From contig NZ_JAUSZD010000002.1 in NCBI RefSeq assembly GCF_030817275.1, positions 6,572,001 through 6,636,000 of the forward strand: a stretch of 64,000 nt of DNA. The letters run 5' to 3'. A program made the translations under genes and the position numbers. Below the pieces are notes generated by a model. The model had not been told where the DNA came from. It saw only the letters and a program-made list of their open reading frames with translations, and did not search any database. Every line of letters begins with the position of its first letter. Position 1 is the first letter of the stretch. Origin of the DNA: Paenibacillus sp. V4I7 (lineage in GTDB: Bacteria > Bacillota > Bacilli > Paenibacillales > NBRC-103111). Of this stretch, positions 15,324-24,736 are shown in pieces.

Positions 15324-18300
15324 ATGAATGAATTGATGCGTAATGAAGGCCGTTTTCAAGATCTACTAGGAGTCGAACACGACAGCTGCGGTATTATTTG
15401 TATTATTGAAAAGAATGGTCACCCTTCCCGTGATAACATCCAAAAAACGATTGAAGCCCTTGTAAAAATGGAGCATCGTTCGGGTTTTATCAACGGTGAA
15501 GGCGATGGTTGCGGGATTTTAACGGATATTCCACGTGCTCTTTGGGAAAAGAAATTAACAGATGCGGGTCTTGACGGCAAACTTGCCTACGACAACCGTT
15601 TTTCTGTTGGACATATCTTTGTTCCGCGCAAGCTTGACCTGACCGTTACCGAAATCCAGAATGGCATTCGCGAGCTCTTTGCTTCCCATGATGTATCCAT
15701 CATTCTCGAGCAAGAGAATCAAGTCGATAGCAGCGTTTTAGGCCCTAACGGCTTGAACGATGAGCCTACTTTCTGGCAAATCGCCGCGATTGCGAACAAA
15801 ACGGAAGGCCAAGTTGCCGATCACCTTTTTGAACTGCACATCGCGATTGAAGATCGTTACAACGTTCACGTTGCTACACTAAGCAATGTTACATCGGCTT
15901 ACAAAGTATTAGGAGCTGCAAGCATCCTTCCTAAATACTTTAACGATACACGTGATTCTTTGTTCGCTTCCCAGGTTACTATTGGTCATAACCGTTATTC
16001 GACGAACACATTATCCAGCTTCTTCCGCGTTCAACCGTTCTCCCTACTCGGGCACAATGGTGAAATTAACACGGTTAAGAAACTTCGTATTGAGGCAGAC
16101 ATGGTTGGTGTACCGCTGGTTAGCGGCGGTTCTGACTCCCAAGATATGAACAGAACGATTGAAACGTTCATTCACCGTTTTGGATTGTCCCTTTTCGAAG
16201 CGATGGAAATGGTGTTCCCTCCTATTATTAATGAAATGAAACAGTTCCGTCCGGAGCTTCAAGATTTATATGTGTACTACCGTCAAGTATGGGGTCATTT
16301 TGCTCAAGGTCCTGCTGGTATCGTTTCTCGTTATGGCAACGAATGTATTTTCAGTGTGGATGCGCTTGGTCTTCGTCCGGTATGGATGGTTGAGAGCGAT
16401 ACTTCCTTATACTTCTCCTCGGAGCAAGGTGTTATTACAGTTGGCGAAATGGTCGCAGATCCGAAACCAATTGCACCAGGTGAAAAAGTAGGCGTTGTGC
16501 TTACACCAGGTGAACACGTTCAAGTTATTCCTTACCATGAAGTGCAAACATTAGTGTACGAACGCGCTAGCAAACGTCTGAATATTGGCGGACTTCGCAA
16601 ATATCTAAATCCAGTCAAAACAGATGCTCAAGCTGAGCTAAATGAGAACATTGTAGCGACAGATCAATTGTACAGTGCATTTGGTTGGGATCGTGACGGT
16701 ATTCAACACATCGAAACGATGTCTGAAACAGGTGCTGAACCTATCCGCTCCCTGGGTCACGATTCACCTCATGCTGCCCTTGCTTGGGAACGCCAGAACG
16801 TGCCTGACTTTATTAAAGAAAGCGTAGCTGTTGTTACGAATCCTGCGATTGACCGTGACCGTGAGATGGAGCATTTCTCCACACGTATCATTGCTGGTAC
16901 TCGTACTCCTGTTTATGCTCAAGTAGATAGCAACCTGCGTTTTGAGCTTCTGTCTCCACTTGTACTCGAAGGTACGAATGGCGTAGATAGCGAAGAGCAC
17001 CTGTCACAACCTTCTTATGAGCAATTGTTGGCCCTGTTCCGTGCACAAGGAGATCATGCTGTAGCCGTGCTTTCCAGTACTTTCGCTCGCGGAACTTCTC
17101 TGAGTGACGGCTTGGACGCTCTGGCTGCTGCTGCTATCGCCGCTGCCCGCAATGGCGCTGCACTGATCGTACTTGACGATGCAGAAGCTCATCAAAATGA
17201 CCGTTTGTGGCTTGAGCCGCATCTTGCCGTTTCCAAAATCGATATCGCACTTCGTGCGGAAAAACTCGGTTTCGGCGACAACTTGCGCCGCCATGTTACT
17301 TTGATCCTGCGTTCCGCTGCAATTCGCAGCTTGCATGATATCGCTGTAGCTTGCGGTCTTGGCGCAGACGTTATCTCACCATACCTGTTGTTCTCAACGG
17401 CTTCTGATAAAGAAGGCCATGCTGCAGCTGCACGTAAAGTGTATGCAGCACTGACGAAAGGTTTGGAGAAAGTTATTTCCACGATCGGTACTCATGAGCT
17501 TCGCGGTTACACACGCTTCTTCTCCTCCATCGGCTTCCATCCGGAAGTTGCTGAAGTATTAGATATCGTGAACTACCTCGGTAGCGAAAAAGCGGGAACT
17601 GGCTTTGCCCAGCTCGAAGCTGATGCCGAATTACGTTATACCGATTTTACAAATCCAAAAGCAAAAGCAGCGAAAAACTTCCGTTTCTTCCAACGTATGT
17701 GGAAAGCATTAGGCGACGCCGCTTCAGGCGCTGCTCCTTATAGCGACTACCGCGACAAGCTGCGTGAAGAAGAGAAGAAGAACCCGATTTCCATTCGTCA
17801 CATTGCTGGATTCAACATTGACAAAGCACTGAGCGAAGGCCGCAAGGCACTCGATCCGTCACAAGTTGATATCTCCATTGGCGGCCATTCCTTGCCGATG
17901 CTGATTTCTTCGATGTCATTCGGTTCACAAAATGAAACAGCTTTCCGTGCCTACGCTGAAGCCGGCGAACGCCTGAACATGGTTACCATGAACGGCGAGG
18001 GCGGAGAGATTAAAGATATGCTCGGCCGTTACAAAAAAACGCGCGGTGCGCAAGTCGCATCCGGACGTTTCGGCGTTAACGTAGAATTAGCTAACGCAGT
18101 CGCTTTCCTTGAGATCAAAATCGGTCAAGGGGCTAAACCGGGCGAAGGCGGTCACTTGCCAGGATCCAAAGTAACAGCGAAAATCGCTGCTGCTCGTAAC
18201 GCAACGATTGGTTCTGACCTGATCTCTCCTTCTAATAACCATGATATCTACTCGATCGAGGATTTGGCGCAAATCATTTCCGAGCTTAAAGAAGGTAGCG

Positions 18301-19874
18301 GTCGTAAAGCGAAAATTATCGTTAAAATCCCGGTTGTACCAGGTATCGGTACGATTGCGGTTGGTGTAGCGAAAGCAGGCGCTGACGTTATCACACTTTC
18401 CGGTTTTGACGGCGGTACAGGTGCGGCTCGTATTCACTCCTTGACACACGTTGGTCTTCCAACAGAGATCGGTACGAAGCTTGCTCACGTTGCTTTGATT
18501 GAAGCTGGTCTTCGTCACCGCGTTGAGCTGTGGTCCGATGGCGGTCTGAAATCAGGCTCTGACGTTGTTAAAATGGTTATGCTCGGTGCGAACCGTGCAG
18601 GATTCGGTAGTATCGCGATGCAATCGATCGGCTGTACAACTTGCCGCGGCTGTCATTTAGATACTTGTCACGTTGGTATTGCTACACAAATCGATTCCAT
18701 GGAAGAAGCGGAAGAAAAAGGTCTTCGCCGTTTCGTACCTCGTCAATTCGATGTAGCTGTAGACAGCTTGGTTCGTTTGTTTGGCGGTATTGGTGAAGAA
18801 GTACGTGAAGTCGTTGCTTCCCTTGGTTTCAAAAGCTTACAAGAACTCGTTGGCCGTTCCGATCTATTGGAACAAATCAGCCACGTAGATCGTATTGATT
18901 TGTCCGACATCCTTCGTCCGGCTCCACTTCAGTTCATCTCCGATGCTGAAAGAGCAATGGAAGAAGCGGCTGTATCATCCGATATCCGTATCGCTGCAGG
19001 TGCAGAAGGTCTAGAATTCTTCCCAGAATCTTTGGCTCTTGATGCTCCAATCGTACGCAACTGGTCCAAAGTGGATGCCGAGTCCCGTATTCTCGGAGCT
19101 CGTTACTCCAGCCATCGCGTAAGAGATCGTTTCGACGGCAGCTACGATGAATTGCCAACAGTCGAGCTGAACTTGATTGACGGTTCCGTACCAGGAAACG
19201 GTCTAGCTGCATTCAATGCTCGTGGCGTAGACATTACTGTTCACGGCGGCGCTGAGGATGGTCTTGGTAAAATGGCCTTCGGTGGTAAAGTTGCGATTGT
19301 TAAATCACTTGGCAAAAACAACACCTTCATCAACGGCAGCGTTGGTAAATCGTTCGGTTACGGCGCTCAAAAAGGTTTGTTCTTGATTCAAGGCAGTGCA
19401 GATACACGCGCTTGTATCCGTTTCTCTGGTGCAGACGTTGTATTCGGTGGAGAGATTACAACTCCACTTCGTGATGAGCTTGGCGGACTTGCCGCTCGTG
19501 CGAACCTCAAAGGCTTCGCGTTCGAGTACATGACAAACGGCCGTGCCGTTGTTATGGGCGATCCAGGTCCATGGATTTGCGCAGGTATGACAGGCGGCGT
19601 GATCTACCAACGTCTCGTGCCAGAAATGGGTCTAGATCAAGCAGCAATCGAACGTCGTATTGCCAAAGGAGCGAAAGTTAAACTTGAAACCATTGGCGTA
19701 CAAAGCAAAAAAGATCTTTCTGAATTGCTCACAGCTTACCACGCTGAGCTTGCTAAATCCGGTCAATCCGATGCAGCAGCAAAAATCGAAGGTTTGCTAA
19801 GCAATCTTGAAGCTAACTTCATCCGTATCTCACCGGTTAACATGCAAGCTGACCAATCTGTTGCTACGGAGTAG
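15324..19874 (+). CDS. gltA: glutamate synthase (GOGAT) large subunit
   Basis: A 1516-residue GOGAT alpha chain that makes glutamate from glutamine and 2-oxoglutarate. Cys22 follows a 21-residue propeptide (HDSC-GI) and would become the N-terminal nucleophile of the class II amidotransferase. The FMN/synthase domain spans about residues 830-1190 and includes GEGGHLPGSKV. The 3Fe-4S cysteines fit C-x5-C-x4-C in CTTCRGCHLDTC. The GXGXG domain is near residues 1270-1460. The amidase part reads HRSGFINGEGDGCGILTDIP, diverged from Bacillus subtilis GltA. No small subunit (gltD/gltB-type) or GltC regulator is adjacent, which is atypical. The gene symbol follows Bacillus usage; in enterics the large subunit is gltB. 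Confidence 0.92.
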   Translation: MNELMRNEGRFQDLLGVEHDSCGIICIIEKNGHPSRDNIQKTIEALVKMEHRSGFINGEGDGCGILTDIPRALWEKKLTDAGLDGKLAYDNRFSVGHIFVPRKLDLTVTEIQNGIRELFASHDVSIILEQENQVDSSVLGPNGLNDEPTFWQIAAIANKTEGQVADHLFELHIAIEDRYNVHVATLSNVTSAYKVLGAASILPKYFNDTRDSLFASQVTIGHNRYSTNTLSSFFRVQPFSLLGHNGEINTVKKLRIEADMVGVPLVSGGSDSQDMNRTIETFIHRFGLSLFEAMEMVFPPIINEMKQFRPELQDLYVYYRQVWGHFAQGPAGIVSRYGNECIFSVDALGLRPVWMVESDTSLYFSSEQGVITVGEMVADPKPIAPGEKVGVVLTPGEHVQVIPYHEVQTLVYERASKRLNIGGLRKYLNPVKTDAQAELNENIVATDQLYSAFGWDRDGIQHIETMSETGAEPIRSLGHDSPHAALAWERQNVPDFIKESVAVVTNPAIDRDREMEHFSTRIIAGTRTPVYAQVDSNLRFELLSPLVLEGTNGVDSEEHLSQPSYEQLLALFRAQGDHAVAVLSSTFARGTSLSDGLDALAAAAIAAARNGAALIVLDDAEAHQNDRLWLEPHLAVSKIDIALRAEKLGFGDNLRRHVTLILRSAAIRSLHDIAVACGLGADVISPYLLFSTASDKEGHAAAARKVYAALTKGLEKVISTIGTHELRGYTRFFSSIGFHPEVAEVLDIVNYLGSEKAGTGFAQLEADAELRYTDFTNPKAKAAKNFRFFQRMWKALGDAASGAAPYSDYRDKLREEEKKNPISIRHIAGFNIDKALSEGRKALDPSQVDISIGGHSLPMLISSMSFGSQNETAFRAYAEAGERLNMVTMNGEGGEIKDMLGRYKKTRGAQVASGRFGVNVELANAVAFLEIKIGQGAKPGEGGHLPGSKVTAKIAAARNATIGSDLISPSNNHDIYSIEDLAQIISELKEGSGRKAKIIVKIPVVPGIGTIAVGVAKAGADVITLSGFDGGTGAARIHSLTHVGLPTEIGTKLAHVALIEAGLRHRVELWSDGGLKSGSDVVKMVMLGANRAGFGSIAMQSIGCTTCRGCHLDTCHVGIATQIDSMEEAEEKGLRRFVPRQFDVAVDSLVRLFGGIGEEVREVVASLGFKSLQELVGRSDLLEQISHVDRIDLSDILRPAPLQFISDAERAMEEAAVSSDIRIAAGAEGLEFFPESLALDAPIVRNWSKVDAESRILGARYSSHRVRDRFDGSYDELPTVELNLIDGSVPGNGLAAFNARGVDITVHGGAEDGLGKMAFGGKVAIVKSLGKNNTFINGSVGKSFGYGAQKGLFLIQGSADTRACIRFSGADVVFGGEITTPLRDELGGLAARANLKGFAFEYMTNGRAVVMGDPGPWICAGMTGGVIYQRLVPEMGLDQAAIERRIAKGAKVKLETIGVQSKKDLSELLTAYHAELAKSGQSDAAAKIEGLLSNLEANFIRISPVNMQADQSVATE

Positions 19875-19880
19875 AACATT

Positions 19881-19999
19881 GAGAAAACCTCTATCGAGGC
19901 CATTCAATGATGAGCGACCGCGTTTAGATGTAGGTTTTATCGCCAATAAGAAAGCGGTTTTCGGGTACCGAAAACTTATACTTTCTTATGTGGTCAAAA
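19881..19999. repeat. intergenic element, copy 1
   Basis: It starts GAGAAAAC (19881), contains CATTCAATGATGAGCGACCG (19901-19920) and ends CTTATGTGGTCAAAA (19985-19999). The same blocks in the same order occur at 45741-45824, and a shorter relative occurs at 40886-40937. It lies 6 nt after the glutamate synthase stop codon. Confidence 0.65.
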
Positions 20000-20039
20000 A
20001 GCTTCACAAGACCTTCACTGGTCTTGTGGAGCTTTTTTT
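19997..20039 (+). terminator. terminator downstream of glutamate synthase
   Basis: A 17-bp stem, 19997-20013 with 20020-20036, with one or two non-Watson-Crick pairs, followed by a T7 run. Confidence 0.88.
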
Positions 20040-20134
20040 CATGGAAAGAGTTTGCATCGGGTGCATAAAATACGTTCAACCATCGCATTTTATTAGTGAA
20101 GCACCCATCCGCATACCATAGGAGGTTTTTAGCT

Positions 20135-20260
20135 ATGAGCCACTCGAAACGCCGCGATGAAGCAGCATGGAAAAGCCGCAAACAAGCTCAGCATCCACAT
20201 GGTAAGGTGAAGGCTCTGGAGGAATTCGCCAGTGAGTACGACGCGGAACATAAGAAGTAA
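20135..20260 (+). CDS. small highly charged hypothetical protein (41 aa)
   Basis: ATG at 20135 follows AGGAGG with 9-nt spacing, a strong initiation signal. The product is hydrophilic, beginning MSHSKRRDEAAWKSRK and ending in an acidic/basic tail. There is no membrane segment or cysteine. It sits alone between two terminators. I do not recognise a family; the composition resembles small Bacillales proteins of unknown function, often spore or stress related. Confidence 0.65.
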   Translation: MSHSKRRDEAAWKSRKQAQHPHGKVKALEEFASEYDAEHKK

Positions 20261-20296
20261 GTAACTCCCCTCCCCCGTCGAAAGAGGGACCAACAC

Positions 20297-20346
20297 AAAG
20301 AGCTCGGTAATCTCGTTTCTAGTGAAACGCGGTTATCGGGCTCTTT
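20297..20346. terminator. long hairpin terminator between convergent genes
   Basis: AAAGAGCTCGGTAATC pairs with GGTTATCGGGCTCTTT, and an inner GTTTC-TAGT-GAAAC extends the stem. The trailing T tract is interrupted. Confidence 0.6.
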
Positions 20347-20379
20347 GGTTTCAAGCACTAGGAAGACCTAGCTTGGCAT

Positions 20380-23300
20380 TTAATGCAACAAACGGATGAG
20401 TACGGTTTTAATCTCGAACGGCGTAAAGGAGAGCAGGTAGTGTCCTTCATCACCGCTCAGCGTTTCCAATGGATTTTCCATTAAATCTGCAAGCAGGGCC
20501 TCTCGATGAGGAAGATGAACCGAAAGCTTAATTTCGCCGTTCATTCCCGAAGTTTCATAAAGGCGAACCACGAGAGCATCTTCGTCCTCCGCTTTTTTCA
20601 CCGCTTCAATCATGACCTTGGGGCCTTCAATCTCAAAGCCTGAGAACCTCTTCGGCAATCCGCCTTCTTCTTCACTTGCCAAGACGACTGTAATTGGAGC
20701 GTTTAACTCATAGCCTTGCTTGAAGACCTCCGCCTGGATGAAATCCCCTTCATGCGGCAATATGGCGTATACGAACTGATGACGCGCCCTGTCACAAGTT
20801 GGATCCGGATGGGATGGACTACGAAGTAAATTGATATCCATGACATTGCGGTTAACACTGTAGCCGTACTTGCAATCGTTCAGGAGAGCAACGCCGAAGT
20901 CCGATTGGGAAAGATCGATCCACTGATGAGCACTTATTTCGTCCTTCGCGTAATCCCACAGCGTGTTTCGGTGAGTTTGCCGTTTCAGATGACCGAATTG
21001 AATATCGCAATTCACTTGATCGGTATATACGTTGACTGGGAAAGACGCACGCAGCATCTTGCTGTCTTCCTGCCAGTCGACATCCGTTTCAAAATCGATT
21101 CGTTTACTGCCCGCCGTCAGAATGATTTTTTGCGTGAGTACCGACTTGCCGTAATGATACTCCTGCTCAACCACCGCTTTAGGCCCGCTGATGTAGGTCT
21201 TCGAATGCATGAGCTTCAGATGCGCAGGCTTCGTACCTGCATAATCGCCAGGGAAATCCCAAGCATCGCCGTCATCGTGATAGATGGACAGCACGTTCGC
21301 AGATTCACCAGCAGCGATTACTTCTCTTCCAAGCGCTTTGTCGATGATCGATAATATGCTTCCGTCAGCACCGAAGCCGATCTTGATCAACTCGTTCTCA
21401 AGTGTATCGTTCACGGCCGTCACTTCGAATGAGGAGTATGGAAATAACGCTGCCGAGTCTATAACCTGATAGCCCATAGCAGGAATCGTTACCTGTATCC
21501 ATTGATTGTCTAGCTGCATCCATTCGCAGCGCTCCCATGGAAGGGAGTTGAAGAAGACCATCGGACGTACTGCTCCATGCGTCCCTATGGAGGATGCAAA
21601 GCCGCGATACATCTGATCAGTTAGCTCCGTTACTCTAGCTAGTAAAATTTCGTAACGTGCAAGGGATTCGTCGAATACACGCTTAATAGAAGAACCAGGC
21701 AAAATATCGTGGAATTGGTACAACAGCACCTCCTTCCAGATTGTTTCAAGCTCCTCGGTCGGATACTCGTTACCGTACGCGAAATGGAGCGAAGCAGCGA
21801 ATTCCAGCTCTCTCAACGCCTTTTCAATCTTCCGGTTATATCGTTTATTGCGGGCTTGGCTGGTTAACGTTCCTTGGTGCTTCTCTAGGTAGAGTTCACC
21901 TTTCCATGTCTTATATTTCTCTTTATTCATAGCCAGCTTCTCGAAAAAGTTCAGGGCCGGCTCCTGTTTCACCGGAATAAGCCCTTGGAGATTCTGCTCA
22001 CGCTGAAGGCGCTCCAGGTGCTCTTCTCCTGGTCCGCCACCACCGTCTCCGATTCCGAACACGACAAGGCAATGATCGGATACATTTTTATCCAAATAAT
22101 CCCTTTCAGCCTTAAGAATCGACCTTGGCAGCGCCGGACCATTGTAGGTATCTTCTGGCGGCAAATGCGTTAACACGCGGCTTCCGTCCAGCCCTTCCCA
22201 GAGAAACGTATGATGCGGATGATCGTTATGGACGTTCCACGATAGCTTCTGTGTCATGACGTACTCGACCCCGGACTTCCGCAGAAGCTGCGGCAAGCTG
22301 GCCGAATAACCAAAAATGTCGGGAACCCATAGCATCTTCATATCGAGACCGAATTCCCTCTGAAAAAAACGTTTCCCAAAGAGAATTTGCCTGACAAGTG
22401 CTTCTCCTCCCGCAATGTTGGAATCCGGCTCCACCCACATGGCACCTTGCACTTCCCAGCGTCCTTCCGCTATGCGCTCTTTGACCTGGGCGTATAATTT
22501 CGGATGCTGTTGCTTGATCCACTCGTATAATTGAGGCTGACTAGCTCCGAATACATAATCGGGATATTGCTCCATCATCCGCAGCGCGGTGGCGAAAGTC
22601 CGAGCCCCTTTGCGATAAGTCTCCCGAATTGGCCACAGCCAAGCCAGATCGATATGCGCGTGTCCAATCGCAGTAGCCGTCAGTGTTGGATCTCCGCCCT
22701 GCTTGCTTAATTCCGGAGCCAGAATACGTCTTGCCTGCGCCACGTTCTCTTCTGACATATCCCTGAGTAGTAGATGAACGTCATAAAGAGCCTGAAGAAT
22801 ACGTGCTCTTCTTGCCGATTGATCCTCTAGATGCTTGGCCAGATCGAGCAGCACCTCATAATCGTAATATAGCTGTCTTGTAGCTTCGCTGCAGATGGCT
22901 ATTTGAGCCTCCTTCAGCGTTCCGCTCCGGTAATGCCCGAACAAGTCGTTATTGCCAGCATCAGCCCAGAGATCGATGACTTCTTCCCCCGATGCGCTAG
23001 ATGCGAACTGCACGACGCGTTTGCCAGGCAAACCAAGCGTTAAGTCAAACTCTGAGTTCACGTTAGTGAGCCCTTGCGTCGGTGTTCCTTCCTCATCGAC
23101 AAGGCATAGCTCTCCGTTGACATCTAACACAAGTACAACCTTGCTCCCCGCAGCCTCTCTCGGCACTTGACCCTGGAAATGAAACCAGGCACAATCCCAC
23201 AGCTCTCCCCACTTCTCTCCCGGGCGAACTTCAAGAAACTGTCCCGACATTCTTTCCTCGAAGGATACGGGCTCCTTCGTTACATATGCGATGGCCGAAA

Positions 23301-23400
23301 GAGGAGCTACCGGCAGGTAAATATGATTTTCGATTCGATTTAGCGTTTGCTTAAGGGTTTCCACCTTTATTGGCGTGTATGGCATGTAGATCTGCACCAT
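20380..23400 (-). CDS. GH38 alpha-mannosidase
   Basis: A 1006-residue glycoside hydrolase family 38 enzyme that removes alpha-linked mannose. The catalytic domain shows AHIDLAWLWPI (zinc-binding His/Asp) near residue 247, and WVPDIFGYS near residue 363, whose Asp is the family nucleophile. The all-beta C-terminal part begins near residue 640. No signal peptide is seen, so it is cytoplasmic and probably acts on imported mannosides or glycan fragments. GAAGG abuts the first ATG, so initiation may be at the second ATG (codon 6). It is preceded by a GntR/LacI-type regulator on the same strand, which likely controls it. No sugar transporter is nearby. Confidence 0.92.
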   Translation of the reverse strand: MVQIYMPYTPIKVETLKQTLNRIENHIYLPVAPLSAIAYVTKEPVSFEERMSGQFLEVRPGEKWGELWDCAWFHFQGQVPREAAGSKVVLVLDVNGELCLVDEEGTPTQGLTNVNSEFDLTLGLPGKRVVQFASSASGEEVIDLWADAGNNDLFGHYRSGTLKEAQIAICSEATRQLYYDYEVLLDLAKHLEDQSARRARILQALYDVHLLLRDMSEENVAQARRILAPELSKQGGDPTLTATAIGHAHIDLAWLWPIRETYRKGARTFATALRMMEQYPDYVFGASQPQLYEWIKQQHPKLYAQVKERIAEGRWEVQGAMWVEPDSNIAGGEALVRQILFGKRFFQREFGLDMKMLWVPDIFGYSASLPQLLRKSGVEYVMTQKLSWNVHNDHPHHTFLWEGLDGSRVLTHLPPEDTYNGPALPRSILKAERDYLDKNVSDHCLVVFGIGDGGGGPGEEHLERLQREQNLQGLIPVKQEPALNFFEKLAMNKEKYKTWKGELYLEKHQGTLTSQARNKRYNRKIEKALRELEFAASLHFAYGNEYPTEELETIWKEVLLYQFHDILPGSSIKRVFDESLARYEILLARVTELTDQMYRGFASSIGTHGAVRPMVFFNSLPWERCEWMQLDNQWIQVTIPAMGYQVIDSAALFPYSSFEVTAVNDTLENELIKIGFGADGSILSIIDKALGREVIAAGESANVLSIYHDDGDAWDFPGDYAGTKPAHLKLMHSKTYISGPKAVVEQEYHYGKSVLTQKIILTAGSKRIDFETDVDWQEDSKMLRASFPVNVYTDQVNCDIQFGHLKRQTHRNTLWDYAKDEISAHQWIDLSQSDFGVALLNDCKYGYSVNRNVMDINLLRSPSHPDPTCDRARHQFVYAILPHEGDFIQAEVFKQGYELNAPITVVLASEEEGGLPKRFSGFEIEGPKVMIEAVKKAEDEDALVVRLYETSGMNGEIKLSVHLPHREALLADLMENPLETLSGDEGHYLLSFTPFEIKTVLIRLLH

Positions 23401-23525
23401 CCTTCGATCATTATGTATGAAGCTAATGCTTAATGTTATACGCCTTTGGTCACTTTAAACATATAACAATAATAAATATATCATATATATCAATTATTTT
23501 AATGTTTTGAGCAGAAAAATACAAG

Positions 23526-23562
23526 CAAAAAAACTGACCTCGGCTGCATGCCAGAGATCAGT
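23526..23562 (-). terminator. terminator of the regulator gene
   Basis: On the minus strand ACTGA...TCAGT pairs with an extended imperfect stem and is followed by a T7 run (A run at 23526-23533 on the plus strand). Confidence 0.7.
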
Positions 23563-23575
23563 CTCTTTCGTTCTC

Positions 23576-24718
23576 TTATTCTTGCGGAAGTACTGGACCC
23601 GACGTTTGTTTGACAACCAATCTCGGCTCCAAAACCACTCTGCTATTTTTAAGGTGGGTTCGATTCCCCTTTATAGTGTCAATGATCAGCTCCCCAGCCC
23701 TAGCCCCTATTTCGCCCTCGTTTTGGTCGATATATGTGAACAGACTTAGCTCATCCATCAATGGACTCGGATTATCAAAGGTCACAATGGACAAATCTTC
23801 CGGCACGCGGAGCCCTTCACGCTTGGCAATAGACAAAATGTGTACGCCCAGGTTTCCGTTCAGCGCAATGTATGCGGTTGCCATCCGGTTCTTGATAAAC
23901 CGGTACAGAGGGTGCTCAGGATTATCCGATGAGGGCTGGGATGCAAAGTCCGTCAAGAATAACGCAGGATTGATCATCTCGCCTTTATCTCTGAGTGCGC
24001 TAATGTAGCCATCCACCCGTTCTTCCACAGATACAGTCGGTTGAGGTGAATCGGAACAAATCGCGATGTTGCGGTGACCGAGGCCCCACAAGTGATCTAC
24101 AGCCAGTTTGGCTGCCAAAGCGCTGTCGGAATATACCGTATTCGTCTCTACGCCAGGCAAATATCTGTCAATAAGGACGAAAGGATAATCCGTCATTTTA
24201 AGTGTAATGATTTCCTCATTATAGACCTCGGCATCCACCGGAAAAATAATCAAGCCAGCTACTTTATCTTTCAAATCCCGAATGATTTCCTTTTCCCGCT
24301 CCTTTGAATTGAAAGAGAACATCATTAGCAGCGAGTACCCGCTATTCTCAAGAACGGAAGTAATGCCCCGGATCAACCGGATTGCAAAAAAATCGTCAAC
24401 GAACGGAAAGATAAGTCCGATCTTCGGACGTGCCGCGTGATTAGCGGGCGGCGATTGAACGGCCATTTTCTTCGCTAGAGGAATATAGCTTTCTGGGATA
24501 CCCTTTATAAAGGTTCCCCTACCCGGAATGCGGTAAATCCAGCCTTCCCGAGCAAGCTCGTTCAACGCATTGGCTACCGTGATCCGGCTAACATTAAACT
24601 GTTCGAGAATTTCCTTCTCAGTCGGAATCTTGTCGTCCTCTTGCAATTTTCTAGAGCTGATCAGTTCTTTAAAATGATTTTGAATCTGAATATATAGCGG
24701 TTCCCTGTCTGTGCTCAT
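23576..24718 (-). CDS. GntR-type regulator with LacI-like sugar-binding domain (AraR architecture)
   Basis: A 380-residue regulator. The N-terminal winged helix (residues 1-70) has the GntR pattern with KIPTEKEI, VSRITVANALNELAREGW and the wing GRGTFIKG. Residues about 95-375 form a periplasmic-binding-protein-like domain as in LacI and AraR. The frame opens with a TTG at 24736, but the ATG at 24718 with GGAGG 11 nt upstream is preferred. The gene lies upstream of the alpha-mannosidase on the same strand, separated by a terminator and 175 bp of AT-rich DNA. A sugar derived from mannosides is a plausible inducer. Confidence 0.88.
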   Translation of the reverse strand: MSTDREPLYIQIQNHFKELISSRKLQEDDKIPTEKEILEQFNVSRITVANALNELAREGWIYRIPGRGTFIKGIPESYIPLAKKMAVQSPPANHAARPKIGLIFPFVDDFFAIRLIRGITSVLENSGYSLLMMFSFNSKEREKEIIRDLKDKVAGLIIFPVDAEVYNEEIITLKMTDYPFVLIDRYLPGVETNTVYSDSALAAKLAVDHLWGLGHRNIAICSDSPQPTVSVEERVDGYISALRDKGEMINPALFLTDFASQPSSDNPEHPLYRFIKNRMATAYIALNGNLGVHILSIAKREGLRVPEDLSIVTFDNPSPLMDELSLFTYIDQNEGEIGARAGELIIDTIKGNRTHLKNSRVVLEPRLVVKQTSGPVLPQE

Positions 24719-24736
24719 CCTACTACAAGCCTCCAA

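Noticed and set aside
20315-20330. Third IclR-type palindrome GTTTC-TAGT-GAAAC
   Set aside because: Arm spacing differs from the two 17-bp sites and it is part of a terminator stem.
23640-23670. tRNA T-arm-like sequence GGTTCGATTCCCC
   Set aside because: It lies inside the GntR/LacI-type regulator gene and no cloverleaf can be drawn around it.
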